Shown here: positions 1 through 10,060 of the stretch, in pieces | Numbering within the stretch: position 1 is the stretch's first letter | Layout: every line of letters starts with the position of its first letter | NCBI GenBank assembly: GCA_004297005.1 | Contig: SCVA01000057.1 | Span: 1-64,000, forward strand | DNA: 64,000 bases | Reading direction: 5' to 3' | Source of the DNA: Nevskiaceae bacterium | GTDB taxonomy: Bacteria > Pseudomonadota > Gammaproteobacteria > Nevskiales > Nevskiaceae | Program-made: the position numbers and the translations under genes | Notes under the pieces: generated by a model | Database searches by the model: none | The model's input: only the letters and a program-made list of their open reading frames with translations | What the model was told of the DNA's origin: nothing

Positions 1-57
1 GATCTGCTCCACAGCACCACGCTTGAACTCAACGCTGTACTTCCTTCGCTTCGACAT
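1..57 (-). mobile_element. IS3-family transposase OrfA, N-terminal part (runs off the window)
   Basis: Reading the minus strand from the ATG at 57-55 gives 19 residues beginning MSKRRKYSVEFKRGAVE before the window ends. This is the typical start of the helix-turn-helix OrfA of IS3-family elements. An AAGGAG ribosome site lies just upstream (about 62-67). The left end of the element should lie between the ATG and the integrase fragment, at about 105-118. The terminal inverted repeat and any target duplication cannot be defined because the other end is outside the window. The family call rests on a short stretch. Confidence 0.6.
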
Positions 58-116
58 AAACACTCCTTGTGGCCATCTTCGGCCTTCTTTGAAGTGTCCG
101 CGCTAACGGGGTAGAA

Positions 117-521
117 CCCCGCCGTCTCAAGCTCAAGATCGAGGCAGGCCTCGCACAGGTCATTCAACGCTGCCGAGACAACGTCCTCAGCCCTTTCATC
201 GTCCATCGCAAGCCTGAGCGTCTGAAAGCCATCAAGGATCGCGCAAAAGGCCGTTCGCACCACACCCAGATCCTCATCCAGCAGGCAGATCGGGAGTTCG
301 CTGAGGTCCGGACTGCTAGCGGTCTGTTCGGCCCAACGGACTCACCACCGACGTTGCACGAGATTCGTTCGCTCGGGGCTAGCCTCTACCGTCAAGCCGG
401 CTGGTCCGAAGCAGATGTCCAACGCCTACTTGGACACACCGAAATCAAGATGACCAGGCACTACCTCGATGGCCATGAAGCCCCTTGGGATGAGGTCTCC
501 GCAGGGCTCTCGATGCCCTGA
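117..521 (+). pseudogene. Tyrosine recombinase (phage/island integrase), C-terminal catalytic fragment
   Basis: The plus-strand frame ending at the TGA at 519-521 reads through a lambda-integrase catalytic domain. It contains RRLKLKIEAGLAQVI, then HEIRSLGASLYRQAG (box II H-x-x-R), then LLGHTEIKMTRHYLDG with the LGH motif and the nucleophile tyrosine. It ends with a typical W-D-E-V tail. The N-terminal SAM-like core-binding domain and the first catalytic arginine are missing. Homology starts at about 117, directly beside the end of the IS3-type element, and a stop (90-92) lies upstream in frame. It therefore looks like an integrase cut by the insertion. It ends 90 bases from the 3' end of tRNA-Pro, the usual place for a tRNA-integrating island. 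Confidence 0.75.
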
Positions 522-562
522 CGTTTTGCTATCGAATTGCTAGAGTTTTGCTACCAAACAGA

Positions 563-585
563 AAGGCCACCCAGAAGGTGGCCTT
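563..585. terminator. Hairpin terminator, probably bidirectional
   Basis: AAGGCCACC (563-571), a five-base loop, and GGTGGCCTT (577-585) form a perfect nine-pair stem. On the minus strand it is followed by TTTCTGTTTGG, so it can end the tRNA-Pro transcript. On the plus strand a weaker T-containing tail follows the integrase fragment. Confidence 0.6.
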
Positions 586-610
586 AACTGTTTGAAACTA
601 GGGAATAAGT

Positions 611-687
<77 letters not shown>

Positions 688-733
688 AACCAGACCGCAA
701 GTGTAGCCGAAGTGGTGGCTCAGCCGATAGCTT

Positions 734-1165
734 TTAGACTGGCCAACGCTTCAACAAATCTTCCAGCTCGGTGCGGATGTCGTGCAGCTTCTCTTTGCGG
801 CTGGGCACAGAGGATGACGCAGGCTTTGCCGGATTGACCGAGGTCGCGCCATTCAAGGCAGTCGTGTTGGCCGCTTCGATACGCTCGGCGCGCGCCTCGC
901 GCAGCCGCTGGCGAGCGCCGCCGATGGTGAAACCCTGTTCGTAGAGCAAGCTTCGGATGCGGCGCACCATTTCGACATCATCGAACTGGTAGTAACGACG
1001 GTTGCCACGCCGCTTGATCGGCTTCAACTGAGGGAACTCCTGTTCCCAGTAGCGCAGCACATGCGGCTTGATGCCGCAGATCTCGCTCACCTCGCCAATG
1101 GCGAAATAGCGCTTGCGCGGAATCTCGGCCGGCCCTACCGGTAATGGCTCAGCCTTCGGTTTCAT
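734..1165 (-). CDS. MerR-family transcriptional regulator
   Basis: This is a 143-residue protein with a winged helix-turn-helix of the MerR class near residues 20-90: [21 protein letters not shown], then a recognition wing with [13 protein letters not shown] and [19 protein letters not shown]. The short C-terminus lacks the metal-binding cysteines of MerR, CueR or ZntR, so metal sensing is not indicated. It is the small regulator usually found behind ihfA in gammaproteobacteria, and its ligand is not known. Its start overlaps the end of ihfA by 17 nt, so the two are translationally linked at the tail of the pheST-ihfA transcript. Confidence 0.85.
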   Translation of the reverse strand: MKPKAEPLPVGPAEIPRKRYFAIGEVSEICGIKPHVLRYWEQEFPQLKPIKRRGNRRYYQFDDVEMVRRIRSLLYEQGFTIGGARQRLREARAERIEAANTTALNGATSVNPAKPASSSVPSRKEKLHDIRTELEDLLKRWPV

Positions 1166-1445
1166 CGATGCTGACCCTCAGGCGGAGCTTCTGACCCGGA
1201 CGGAACGTCACCACGCGACGAGCGGAGATCGGGATTTCCTGACCAGTCTTGGGATTGCGACCGGGGCGCTGATTCTTGGTACGCAATTCGAAGTTGCCAA
1301 AGCCGGAGAGTTTGACCTCCTCCCCAGCTTCCAGGCGCGTGCGCATCTCCTCAAAGAAGAGATCCACGAATTCCTTGGCTTCACGCTTGTTCAAACCCAG
1401 CTCTTCGAACAAAGCGTCGGCCAGCTCCGCCTTCGTCAACGTCAC
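1149..1445 (-). CDS. ihfA: Integration host factor subunit alpha
   Basis: This is the alpha subunit of the DNA-bending heterodimer IHF, which acts in replication, recombination and sigma-54 promoter control. The HU/IHF fold is complete: [26 protein letters not shown], the signature [12 protein letters not shown], and the beta-arm [11 protein letters not shown] followed by [13 protein letters not shown] chose the GTG at 1445 because it lies about nine bases from GGGAG and aligns with the usual M-x-LTKAE start. A GTG six bases upstream (1451) would add two residues. It follows pheT by about 30 nt. This is the conserved pheS-pheT-ihfA operon. Confidence 0.95.
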   Translation of the reverse strand: MTLTKAELADALFEELGLNKREAKEFVDLFFEEMRTRLEAGEEVKLSGFGNFELRTKNQRPGRNPKTGQEIPISARRVVTFRPGQKLRLRVSIDETEG

Positions 1446-1478
1446 CGCCACCGGCTCCCAAAGTTGCGAAAAATGTCG

Positions 1479-3854
1479 TTATTCCCTCAACACGGCGCCG
1501 AGGTCGCGGGCCAAAGCCGACGTTACCCTGGCGGTGGCCGCATCGATATCCTCGACAGTTAGGGTGCGGGAATAATCTTGGAAAATCAATCCCAAAGCGA
1601 CACTCTTTGATCCTTCACGCAAACCCTGGCCACGGTACACGTCGAACAGCCTCAGGGCGCTAAGGCCAGGGCCGGCGGCTTGGCGCACGGCGTCGATCAG
1701 GGCCTGGGCAGGGACGGCCTCATCGATCACCACCGCCAGGTCGCGGCGCGAAGCCGGGAACTCGGACACCGGCCGGGCGACCGGAACCATCGCCTGCGAG
1801 AGCAGCGACCAGTCCAGTTCAAACAGCAGAGGCGCAGCCGGCAGGTCGAGTTCGCGGGTCAGCACCGGGTGCAGCTCGCCATACACGCCGACCTCGACGC
1901 CGTCCCGCAGCAGCCGCGCGGTGCGGCCTGGATGCAGGGCCGGATGTCTGTCGGCCTCGAAGCGGAAGCGCGCCGCCTCGCCGCCGAACACCGCGCAAAC
2001 CGCCTCGATGTCGGCCTTGATGTCGTAGAAATCGACGCCGCGAGCGGCATGGCCCCACTGCTCGTCCAGCGCCGGGCCGGCGGCGAGACCGGCCAGACGC
2101 GGGGTTTCGATGATGCCTTCGGCGTTTTCGGCGAAGGTGGAGGCCAGCTCGAAGAAGCGCGCGCGCTTGTTCTGGCGCTGGTGGTTGTGCAGCCAGGCGC
2201 CGATCAAGCCGCTCCAGAGACTGGTGCGCATCACCCCCATGGTCTCGGCGATCGGATTGTCGAGCGGTATGCCGACGAAGTCCGGCGTCAGCCGCGCCTG
2301 CAACTTGGCGTCAACGAAGCTGTAGGTGACCGCTTCCTGCCAGCCACGGGCCACCAGGGCATCCTTCACCCGTGTCGGTAGACGCCGGGTCTCGGACTGC
2401 GCGGCCGGCGACAGCGTGGCGGCATAGGGCCGTACCGGGATGTTCTCGTAGCCGTGGAGCCGCGCCACTTCCTCGATCAGATCCTGCTCAATGGCGAGGT
2501 CGAAGCGCCAGCTCGGCGGCGTGCACAACCACTCGCCCGTCCCGGCGGCGGTCAGCTCAATGCCGAGACGGCGCAGCAGGCCCTCGACCTCGGCCACTGG
2601 CACCTCGCAGCCGAGCAGCGCCAGCAGGCGCGCATGCCGCAGGCGGATGGCCGCGACGGCCGGACGCTCGGCGCCTGCATAGCAGATCGGCCCAACCTGC
2701 CCACCGCAGATCGCCAGGGTCAGCGCAGTGGCGCGCTCCAGCGCCTCGCGATGCAGGGCTGGGTCGACGCCGCGCTCGAAGCGGTAGGCGGCATCGGAAC
2801 TGAGCTTGTGACGGCGGGCGACGCCGGCCACTGCGATCGGGGTGAAGGCTGCCGACTCGAAGAAGATCGCGGTGGTGCCCGCGCCCACGCCGGACTCGGC
2901 ACCCCCCATGACGCCCGCCAGCGCCACCGGCGTTTCGCCACTAGCGATCAGCAGTTCGTCGCGTAGCTCGATGGTTTCATCGTTGAGCAGCTTGAGCGTC
3001 TCGCCGGCACGAGCGCGGCGCACCCGGATCGGGCCGGACAGCTTGGCGAGATCGAAGGCATGCAGCGGCTGGCCCAGTTCGATCAGCACGTAGTTGGTGA
3101 TGTCCACCACCGGGTGGATGCTGCGGATGCCGGAACGGCGCAGCTTCTCGCGCATCCAGTCCGGCGTGCGCGCGGCCGGATTCAGGCCGGTGATGACGCG
3201 GCCGGAGTAGGCCGTGCAGTCGGCGGCGCTGTCGATGGCCACCGCCAGCGTCTGCTCGATGCTGACCGCCGCCGCGCTCACCGCCGGACGGCGAACGTCG
3301 AGTCCGTAGAGAGCCGCCGTCTCGCGGGCCAGACCGGCCACCGACAGGCAGTCGCCGCGGTTCGGGGTCAGCTCCAGGGTCAGCAGACCGTCATCGAGTT
3401 GCAGATAGGTTTCGATGGGCGTGCCCGGCACAGCGCTGTCGTCCAGCTCCAGCAGGCCTTCGGACTTGTCCGACAGCGCCAGCTCCTTGGCCGAGCAGAG
3501 CATGCCGCTGGAGTCGACGCCGCGCAGCTTGGCGTCCTTGATCTCCATGCCACCCGGCAGCTTGGCGCCCGGCAGCGCGCAGGGCACACACAGGCCGGCG
3601 CGGGCATTGGGCGCACCGCAGACGATCTGGCGCGGCGTGCCATCACCGACATCGACGCTGCAAACCTGCAGGCGGTCGGCCTGGGGGTGACGCTCGGCGC
3701 TGAGGATGCGCCCGACCACCACGCCGCTGGCTCGCTCGTCGAGCAAGGGCGCCGCCTCGCATTCGAGACCGGCGAGGTTGAGCTTGTGGGCGAGTTCGGC
3801 GGCGGTAACAGGCGGATTCGCCCATTCGCGCAGCCAGCGTTCGGAGACTTGCAT
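1479..3854 (-). CDS. pheT: Phenylalanine--tRNA ligase subunit beta
   Basis: This 791-residue protein is the usual length for bacterial PheT, the large subunit of the alpha2-beta2 enzyme that charges tRNA-Phe. Domains in order: an N-terminal tRNA-binding EMAP-like domain (about 40-150, with VGRILSAERHPQADRLQVC), B3/B4 editing domain (about 210-390), B5 (about 400-470), the catalytic-like core (LEQDLIEEVARLHGYENIP region), and the C-terminal ferredoxin-fold anticodon-binding domain (SEFPASRRDLAVVI to the end). It starts nine bases after pheS, in the same operon. Nothing suggests damage. Confidence 0.97.
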   Translation of the reverse strand: MQVSERWLREWANPPVTAAELAHKLNLAGLECEAAPLLDERASGVVVGRILSAERHPQADRLQVCSVDVGDGTPRQIVCGAPNARAGLCVPCALPGAKLPGGMEIKDAKLRGVDSSGMLCSAKELALSDKSEGLLELDDSAVPGTPIETYLQLDDGLLTLELTPNRGDCLSVAGLARETAALYGLDVRRPAVSAAAVSIEQTLAVAIDSAADCTAYSGRVITGLNPAARTPDWMREKLRRSGIRSIHPVVDITNYVLIELGQPLHAFDLAKLSGPIRVRRARAGETLKLLNDETIELRDELLIASGETPVALAGVMGGAESGVGAGTTAIFFESAAFTPIAVAGVARRHKLSSDAAYRFERGVDPALHREALERATALTLAICGGQVGPICYAGAERPAVAAIRLRHARLLALLGCEVPVAEVEGLLRRLGIELTAAGTGEWLCTPPSWRFDLAIEQDLIEEVARLHGYENIPVRPYAATLSPAAQSETRRLPTRVKDALVARGWQEAVTYSFVDAKLQARLTPDFVGIPLDNPIAETMGVMRTSLWSGLIGAWLHNHQRQNKRARFFELASTFAENAEGIIETPRLAGLAAGPALDEQWGHAARGVDFYDIKADIEAVCAVFGGEAARFRFEADRHPALHPGRTARLLRDGVEVGVYGELHPVLTRELDLPAAPLLFELDWSLLSQAMVPVARPVSEFPASRRDLAVVIDEAVPAQALIDAVRQAAGPGLSALRLFDVYRGQGLREGSKSVALGLIFQDYSRTLTVEDIDAATARVTSALARDLGAVLRE

Positions 3855-3863
3855 GGCTGGTTC

Positions 3864-4925
<1,062 letters not shown>

Positions 4926-4937
4926 CTAGTCGCGCGA

Positions 4938-5297
4938 TCAGGCGGCGAGCTTGGCCTTGGCCTGCTCCACCAGACCCGCAAACGCCGGCTTGTCGCTCAC
5001 CGCCAGCTCGGCCAGAACCTTGCGGTCCAGCTCGATCCCGGCCAGCTTCAGGCCGTGGATGAACTTGCTGTACGACAGGCCGCTCTCGCGGGCAGCCGCA
5101 TTGATGCGCTGGGCCCAGAGGGCGCGGAACTCGCGCTTCTTGACGCGGCGGTCGCGGAACGCGTACTGGCCGGCCTTGATGACCGCCTGCTTGGCGACGC
5201 GGAAGACGCGCGAACGGGCGCCGTAATAGCCCTTCGCCGCGTTGAGGATTTTCTTGTGACGGGCCTTGGCGGTAACGCCACGCTTGACACGAGCCAT
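4938..5297 (-). CDS. rplT: 50S ribosomal protein L20
   Basis: The 119-residue protein begins [18 protein letters not shown] and contains [18 protein letters not shown] and [21 protein letters not shown], the invariant core of L20. L20 binds 23S rRNA early in assembly and in E. coli represses its own operon by binding the mRNA before rpmI. It follows rpmI by 29 nt and precedes the hairpin terminator. Confidence 0.98.
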   Translation of the reverse strand: MARVKRGVTAKARHKKILNAAKGYYGARSRVFRVAKQAVIKAGQYAFRDRRVKKREFRALWAQRINAAARESGLSYSKFIHGLKLAGIELDRKVLAELAVSDKPAFAGLVEQAKAKLAA

Positions 5298-5326
5298 GGT
5301 AATTCTCCTTTAGATGGGGGGTGGCG

Positions 5327-5524
5327 TTAGGCGTAGGGAAGCATCTGCTTCACTTCGGCCACGTCCGAGGCGTGGACCTGGGTCTCGCCACGCAGGTGGC
5401 GGATGGTCTTGCCCGACATCTTGGTGAGAATGTGGCGCTTGAACGCGTGACCACGCTTGAAACCACCCTTGCCGGTGGCCGAAAAGCGCTTGGCGGCGCC
5501 CTTCTTGGTTTTCAACTTCGGCAT
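5327..5524 (-). CDS. rpmI: 50S ribosomal protein L35
   Basis: The 65-residue basic protein ([20 protein letters not shown] ... [18 protein letters not shown]) is L35 at its standard length. An AGGAG site lies about eight bases before the ATG on the minus strand. It sits between infC and rplT as in nearly all bacteria. Confidence 0.98.
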   Translation of the reverse strand: MPKLKTKKGAAKRFSATGKGGFKRGHAFKRHILTKMSGKTIRHLRGETQVHASDVAEVKQMLPYA

Positions 5525-5699
5525 CTTGATGCTCCTGATGTCTGCATTTTTTAACCGGCTTCACATCCCACGACATCAAAACGGGAGCTGACCGGGCTTG
5601 CTGAAAAATCCAGCAAGGCTTCGGGTGCTGCTGAAAACCGCGCCGGCTTGCCTGAGCAACCGACCCATCTGGCCGATCCCCGCCGTGCGGGGAACCGCC
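5525..5699 (-). promoter_or_regulatory. infC-rpmI intergenic leader with two hairpins
   Basis: This 175-nt gap follows the infC stop. It holds a GC hairpin directly after infC (CCCCGC-acg-GCGGGG, about 5677-5691 on the plus strand) and a second hairpin CTTGCTG-GATTTTT-CAGCAAG (about 5598-5618). In E. coli the equivalent region binds L20 and controls rpmI-rplT translation. That role here is inferred from position only. I did not resolve a matching pseudoknot. Confidence 0.35.
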
Positions 5700-6218
5700 C
5701 TACTTCTTCTTCGGCCCCATCACCATCACGGCTTGGCGACCTTCCATCCTCGGGTGCTGCTCGACCACCGCAAGCTCGATCAGATCGGACTTGATGCGTT
5801 CGATCATCTGCAGGCCGATCTCCTGGTGGGCCATTTCGCGACCCTTGTAGCGCAGGTTGATCTTGACCTTGTCACCCTCTTCCAGAAAGCCCTTGATCTG
5901 CCGCAACTTGGTGTTGTAGTCCGCCTCTTCGGTGCCGGGGCGAAACTTCATTTCCTTGATCTGGATCTGCTTCTGCTTCTTGCGCGCGGCCTGTTGCTGC
6001 TTGTCCTTCTGGTACAGGAACTTGCCGTAATCCATGATCTTGCAGACTGGCGGCTCGGCGTTGGGGGAAATTTCCACCAACTCCAAGCCCTCGGCGACCG
6101 CCATAGCGATCGCTTCGCGGGTGGGGATCACGCCAATCTGTGCACCGTCTGAGCCGATCACGCGTACCCGCGGTACGTTGATCTCCTCGTTGCGACGATC
6201 CTGCTTTTCTGTCGAGAT
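5700..6218 (-). CDS. infC: Translation initiation factor IF-3 (ATC start)
   Basis: IF-3 binds the 30S subunit and monitors the start codon and initiator tRNA. The frame from 6218 gives 172 residues: the N-domain ([15 protein letters not shown]), the linker helix ([21 protein letters not shown]) and the C-domain ([20 protein letters not shown] to GPKKK). The start is ATC at 6216-6218, eight bases after a strong GGAGG. No ATG or GTG in frame fits the family start, and a longer frame reaching 6470 runs through non-homologous sequence. Non-AUG infC starts are a known autoregulatory device, because IF-3 discriminates against its own start codon. The first gene upstream is not thrS, which is unusual. 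Confidence 0.95.
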   Translation of the reverse strand: MSTEKQDRRNEEINVPRVRVIGSDGAQIGVIPTREAIAMAVAEGLELVEISPNAEPPVCKIMDYGKFLYQKDKQQQAARKKQKQIQIKEMKFRPGTEEADYNTKLRQIKGFLEEGDKVKINLRYKGREMAHQEIGLQMIERIKSDLIELAVVEQHPRMEGRQAVMVMGPKKK

Positions 6219-6271
6219 AACTAAATCCTCCAGCCGAAACCCGGACGGGCGGCCAAAAATAAAGGTCGCGG

Positions 6272-6301
6272 ATGATATTCGAGCTGCCGCCCCCAAGACA
6301 A
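6272..6301 (-). promoter_or_regulatory. Candidate sigma-70 promoter for infC
   Basis: On the minus strand TTGTCT (6296-6301) and TATCAT (6272-6277) are 18 bases apart and lie about 55 bases before the ATC start of infC. Because thrS is not upstream, infC needs its own promoter in the 103-base gap. The call is by eye. Confidence 0.35.
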
Positions 6302-6321
6302 GCGCGGCGGACGCAGCGGCA

Positions 6322-7551
6322 TCAGGGAGCTTGTGCCGGCAGCAATTCGTCCAGCGGAGCGGGCCGCGCGAAATAGTAGCCCTGCGCGAAATCGATACCC
6401 AGGCCACTCGCCTGTTGGGCCTGATCGGCGGTCTCCACCCCCTCGACCACCACCTCCAGGCCCAGCTCATGGGCCATGCCGACTATGCCACGCACCACCT
6501 TTTCGCTGGCCTGGCTGACGGAAATGCCACGCACGAAGGAACGATCAAGCTTCATCGCCTGAACCTCGAAAAGATGCAGGTAGGACAGGGAGCAATAGCC
6601 AGTGCCAAAGTCGTCCAGCACCACCGGCACTCCCAGCTCCCGACACTGGATGATGAAAGCCTGCATCAGCGCCACGTTGCCGATCATCAGCGACTCCGTG
6701 ACCTCCAGTTTCAACCTGCAGCGCTGTCCGCGTAGACGTGCCGCTTGTGCCGCCAGCAGGGGCAGGAGCTGCGGGTCGTGCAATTGCCGGGCGGACAGAT
6801 TGACGTTCATGAACAAGGGCGCCGCCGACTCGGCGCCGACACCGGACCGGGCCAAGCGCAACAGGCCGTCCACCGCGGTCTCCAACACCCAGCGGCCGAT
6901 CGGCCAGATCAGATCCGAGCTTTCGGCCACCGGAATGAACTCCGCGGGCGGCACCCGGCTGCCGTCCGGCTTGATCCAGCGGATCAGCGCCTCATAACCA
7001 GCGATCGGCCCCGAGGGCAGCCGTAGGACCGGCTGGAAATAGAGCTGAAACTCCCGGCGCCGCAAGGCCTGCTCCATCGCCTGCTCGATGCGCACCCGGC
7101 CAAAGGCCAGGCGGCGATCATTTGCGGCCAGTTCGGCGGCGATCAGGTCGGCAGTACCGGTCGGCGATGGGCCGGGACGGCTGCGTTGCAGCAGTTCGCG
7201 GCTACGGAGAACCAGGGTGCGGAGCAGATGGCGGGTCAGCGGGTCGGCCGCTTCGAGGCGCTCGCGCAGGTGCTCCGGTGTAATGACCAGCAACCGGGAG
7301 GGTTCCAGAGCCATCGCCGAAGCACTGCGTCTGCTGTCCCCCAGCAGAGCCATTTCACCAAACAGCTCGTTCTCGGTCAGCCTAGCGATGGTCTGGCGAC
7401 CATCGTCACCCTCGGCATAGATCTCTATGGCGCCAGCGTCGATTACATAGGCGGCGTCGCCGTGCTCTCCCTGCCGGAACAACACCTCGCCCGCCTCGAC
7501 CAGACGGCAGTAGCGCTCCTCAACGGCCTCCCGAAGGAGCGAACGGTCCAT
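6322..7551 (-). CDS. Cyclic-nucleotide-binding domain / EAL c-di-GMP phosphodiesterase
   Basis: The predicted cytoplasmic protein has 409 residues from the ATG at 7551, which has an AAGGTG site. A GTG at 7566 would add five residues. Residues about 10-115 are a CRP/cNMP-binding beta-roll ([35 protein letters not shown]). Residues about 165-405 are an EAL domain with the signature [22 protein letters not shown], the metal-binding [20 protein letters not shown] and EGVET, so c-di-GMP hydrolysis is expected. The sensor domain probably binds cAMP or another nucleotide and tunes the activity (inference). It stands where thrS normally is, in the same direction as infC. No membrane segments are seen. 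Confidence 0.88.
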   Translation of the reverse strand: MDRSLLREAVEERYCRLVEAGEVLFRQGEHGDAAYVIDAGAIEIYAEGDDGRQTIARLTENELFGEMALLGDSRRSASAMALEPSRLLVITPEHLRERLEAADPLTRHLLRTLVLRSRELLQRSRPGPSPTGTADLIAAELAANDRRLAFGRVRIEQAMEQALRRREFQLYFQPVLRLPSGPIAGYEALIRWIKPDGSRVPPAEFIPVAESSDLIWPIGRWVLETAVDGLLRLARSGVGAESAAPLFMNVNLSARQLHDPQLLPLLAAQAARLRGQRCRLKLEVTESLMIGNVALMQAFIIQCRELGVPVVLDDFGTGYCSLSYLHLFEVQAMKLDRSFVRGISVSQASEKVVRGIVGMAHELGLEVVVEGVETADQAQQASGLGIDFAQGYYFARPAPLDELLPAQAP

Positions 7552-7653
7552 CCAAGGCACCTTCACTGTCTCTGTTGCCGCGATGATGGCATCGCCGCGG
7601 AAATGCAGGCAAACAGCCGCTCTCTGCCCCGGGCTCCGGCTCGCATCGAGGGG

Positions 7654-7683
7654 AAAAAACGAAAAACCCCGCCGAGGCGGGGT
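7654..7683 (-). terminator. Intrinsic terminator after tRNA-Val
   Basis: The minus strand reads ACCCCGCC-TC-GGCGGGGT followed by TTTTCGTTTTTT, directly after the 3' end of tRNA-Val and before the phosphodiesterase gene. It isolates the tRNA transcript from the downstream gene. Confidence 0.85.
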
Positions 7684-7693
7684 CTTCGTGTTT

Positions 7694-7770
7694 TGGTAGG
7701 CGCGATTGGACTCGAACCAACGACCCCCACCATGTCAAGGTGGTGCTCTAACCAGCTGAGCTACGCGCCC
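7694..7770 (-). tRNA. tRNA-Val (anticodon GAC)
   Basis: The 77-nt minus-strand sequence starts GGGCGCG and ends CGCGCCT-A-CCA with CCA encoded (7694-7696). The D arm is GCTC-AGCTGGTTA-GAGC. The anticodon arm CCACC-TTGACAT-GGTGG gives GAC, and the T arm is GTTGG-TTCGAGT-CCAAT. All four stems pair well. Confidence 0.96.
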
Positions 7771-7829
7771 AAAAGTTCGTTCGAGGGCGCGAAGAATACT
7801 GTCCCGCCCCGCAAAGGGCAACCCGTCAA

Positions 7830-9914
7830 CTAAACCACCGCCGAACGTAGCGCCGCCTCGCGCAGTTGGCGAACCTGATCACGCAGACGCGCCGCCTTCT
7901 CGAATTCGAGATTCAGCGCCGCCTGCTTCATCTCCTTCTCGAGACGCAGGATGGTGCGCCCAAGCTTGGCAGGATCTTCATAGCTCGCCAGCGACTCGGC
8001 GGCCTTGGGCAACTCGCGGCCGCCGCCCTTGCGCCGCTCTTCCGGCAGGGTCTCGTAGCCCAGGCGCATGACGTCCTGCACTTTCTTCTTGACCCCGCGC
8101 GGGGTGATGCCGTGGGCGGCGTTGAAGGCCACCTGCTTTTCCCGGCGCCGGTTGGTCTCGCCGATGGCCCGCTTCATCGACTCGGTCACCTGATCGGCAT
8201 AGAGGATGGCCCTGCCGTTGAGGTTGCGCGCGGCGCGGCCGATGGTCTGGATCAGCGAGCGCTCGGAGCGCAGGAAGCCCTCCTTGTCGGCATCGAGGAT
8301 CGCCACCAGCGAGACCTCGGGGATATCCAGGCCCTCGCGCAGCAGGTTGATGCCAACCAGCACGTCGAACACGCCCAGGCGCAGGTCGCGGATGATCTCG
8401 GCGCGCTCAACGGTGTCGATGTCGGAATGCAGATAGCGCACCTTTACGCCGTGCTCGTCGAGGTAGTCAGTGAGATCTTCTGCCATGCGCTTGGTCAGCA
8501 CGGTAATCAGCACCCGCTCCTGCTGCTCCACCCGCAGGCGAATCTCACCCAGCACGTCATCGACCTGGCTGAGCGCCGGCCGTACCTCCACCTGCGGATC
8601 GACCAGGCCGGTGGGCCGCACCACCTGCTCGACCACCTGCCCGTCCGATTTCTTCAGCTCATACGGACCCGGCGTCGCCGACACATAGATGGTCTGCGGG
8701 CAGATGCGCTCGAATTCCTCGAACTTCAGCGGCCGGTTGTCCAGCGCCGAAGGCAGGCGAAAGCCGTATTCGACCAGGGTCTCCTTGCGCGCCCGGTCGC
8801 CCTTGTACATGCCGCCGATCTGCGGCACGGTCACATGGGATTCGTCGAGCACCACCAGGGCATCCGGCGGCAGGTAGTCGAACAAGCAGGGCGGCGGCTC
8901 GCCGGCCTTCTTGCCGGACAGATAGCGGCTGTAGTTCTCGATGCCCTTGCAGTAGCCGATCTCCTGGATCATCTCGAGGTCGAAGTGCGTACGCTGCTCG
9001 ATGCGCTGCGCCTCCACGAGCTTGTTCACCGAGCGGAAGTAGGCGATGCGCTCCTGCAACTCGGTCTTGATGGTTTCCATCATTCCCAGCGTGCGCTCGC
9101 GCGGCGTCACGTAGTGGCTGCCGGCGTAGACGCTGACCCGCGGCACCCGCCGCAGTATCGCGCCGGTGAGCGGGTCGAAATAGGCGATGCCGTCCACCTC
9201 GCCATCGAACAACTCGATGCGCACTGCCTCGTCGTCGGATTCCGCCGCGAAGATGTCGATGACCTCGCCGCGCACACGGAACTGCCCGCGTTCCAGCACC
9301 GTTTCGTTGCGGGTGTACTGCATGGCGGTGAGCTGCAGGATGATGTCGCGCTGGCTGATGCGGTCGCCCTTGACCACGTGCAGCACCATCTGGAAGTAGC
9401 TCTCGGGGTCGCCCAGGCCGTAGATGGCCGAGACGCTGGCGATGATGATGGCGTCGCGCCGCTCGATCAGTGCCTTGGTCGCTGACAGGCGCATCTGCTC
9501 GATGTGCTCGTTAACGGCCGAATCCTTCTCGATGAAGGTGTCGGAGGACGGCACATAGGCTTCCGGCTGGTAATAGTCGTAGTACGAGACGAAGTACTCG
9601 ACGGCGTTGTTGGGGAAGAACTCCTTGAACTCGCCATAGAGCTGCGCCGCCAGGGTCTTGTTGGGCGCCATGATCAGGCAGGGCCGCTGCACCTCTTGGA
9701 TGACGTTGGCGATGGTGTAGGTCTTGCCCGAGCCGGTCACACCCAGCAGGGTCTGGTGCGCCAGACCGTCGTTGAGGCCCTGGACCAGACCGGCGATGGC
9801 GGCCGGCTGATCGCCAGCCGGCGGCCACTCCTGCTTGAGCTGGAACAGCAGGTCCTGGCGGCGCTTGAGGCGGACCAGCTTGTCGGAGACGTGCTCGGCG
9901 ACCAGATCGGACAT
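7830..9914 (-). CDS. uvrB: UvrABC system protein B (excision repair helicase)
   Basis: UvrB receives damaged DNA from UvrA and loads UvrC. The protein is about 694 residues from the ATG at 9914; a GTG at 9926 would add four. Motifs: Walker [13 protein letters not shown], the beta-hairpin region [15 protein letters not shown] motif VVLDESH, helicase motifs around VSATPGPYE and QTIGRAARN, and a C-terminal UVR domain ([23 protein letters not shown]) that contacts UvrC. The gene stands alone between tRNA-Val and a divergent Hsp70 gene. Confidence 0.97.
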   Translation of the reverse strand: MSDLVAEHVSDKLVRLKRRQDLLFQLKQEWPPAGDQPAAIAGLVQGLNDGLAHQTLLGVTGSGKTYTIANVIQEVQRPCLIMAPNKTLAAQLYGEFKEFFPNNAVEYFVSYYDYYQPEAYVPSSDTFIEKDSAVNEHIEQMRLSATKALIERRDAIIIASVSAIYGLGDPESYFQMVLHVVKGDRISQRDIILQLTAMQYTRNETVLERGQFRVRGEVIDIFAAESDDEAVRIELFDGEVDGIAYFDPLTGAILRRVPRVSVYAGSHYVTPRERTLGMMETIKTELQERIAYFRSVNKLVEAQRIEQRTHFDLEMIQEIGYCKGIENYSRYLSGKKAGEPPPCLFDYLPPDALVVLDESHVTVPQIGGMYKGDRARKETLVEYGFRLPSALDNRPLKFEEFERICPQTIYVSATPGPYELKKSDGQVVEQVVRPTGLVDPQVEVRPALSQVDDVLGEIRLRVEQQERVLITVLTKRMAEDLTDYLDEHGVKVRYLHSDIDTVERAEIIRDLRLGVFDVLVGINLLREGLDIPEVSLVAILDADKEGFLRSERSLIQTIGRAARNLNGRAILYADQVTESMKRAIGETNRRREKQVAFNAAHGITPRGVKKKVQDVMRLGYETLPEERRKGGGRELPKAAESLASYEDPAKLGRTILRLEKEMKQAALNLEFEKAARLRDQVRQLREAALRSAVV

Positions 9915-10060
9915 CGGAACAGACACCAGGCGTGGGGACCGCCTAGTGTGCCTTAGCCGGGGCGTCCCTGGCCTGCTTGCCGGTCGGCGCTAGGCGACCG
10001 GCCTGCCTCCGAGTAGACTCCGCGGCCTTTTTTTGGCCCCGGGCCCTGTTCCGCTCTCCC

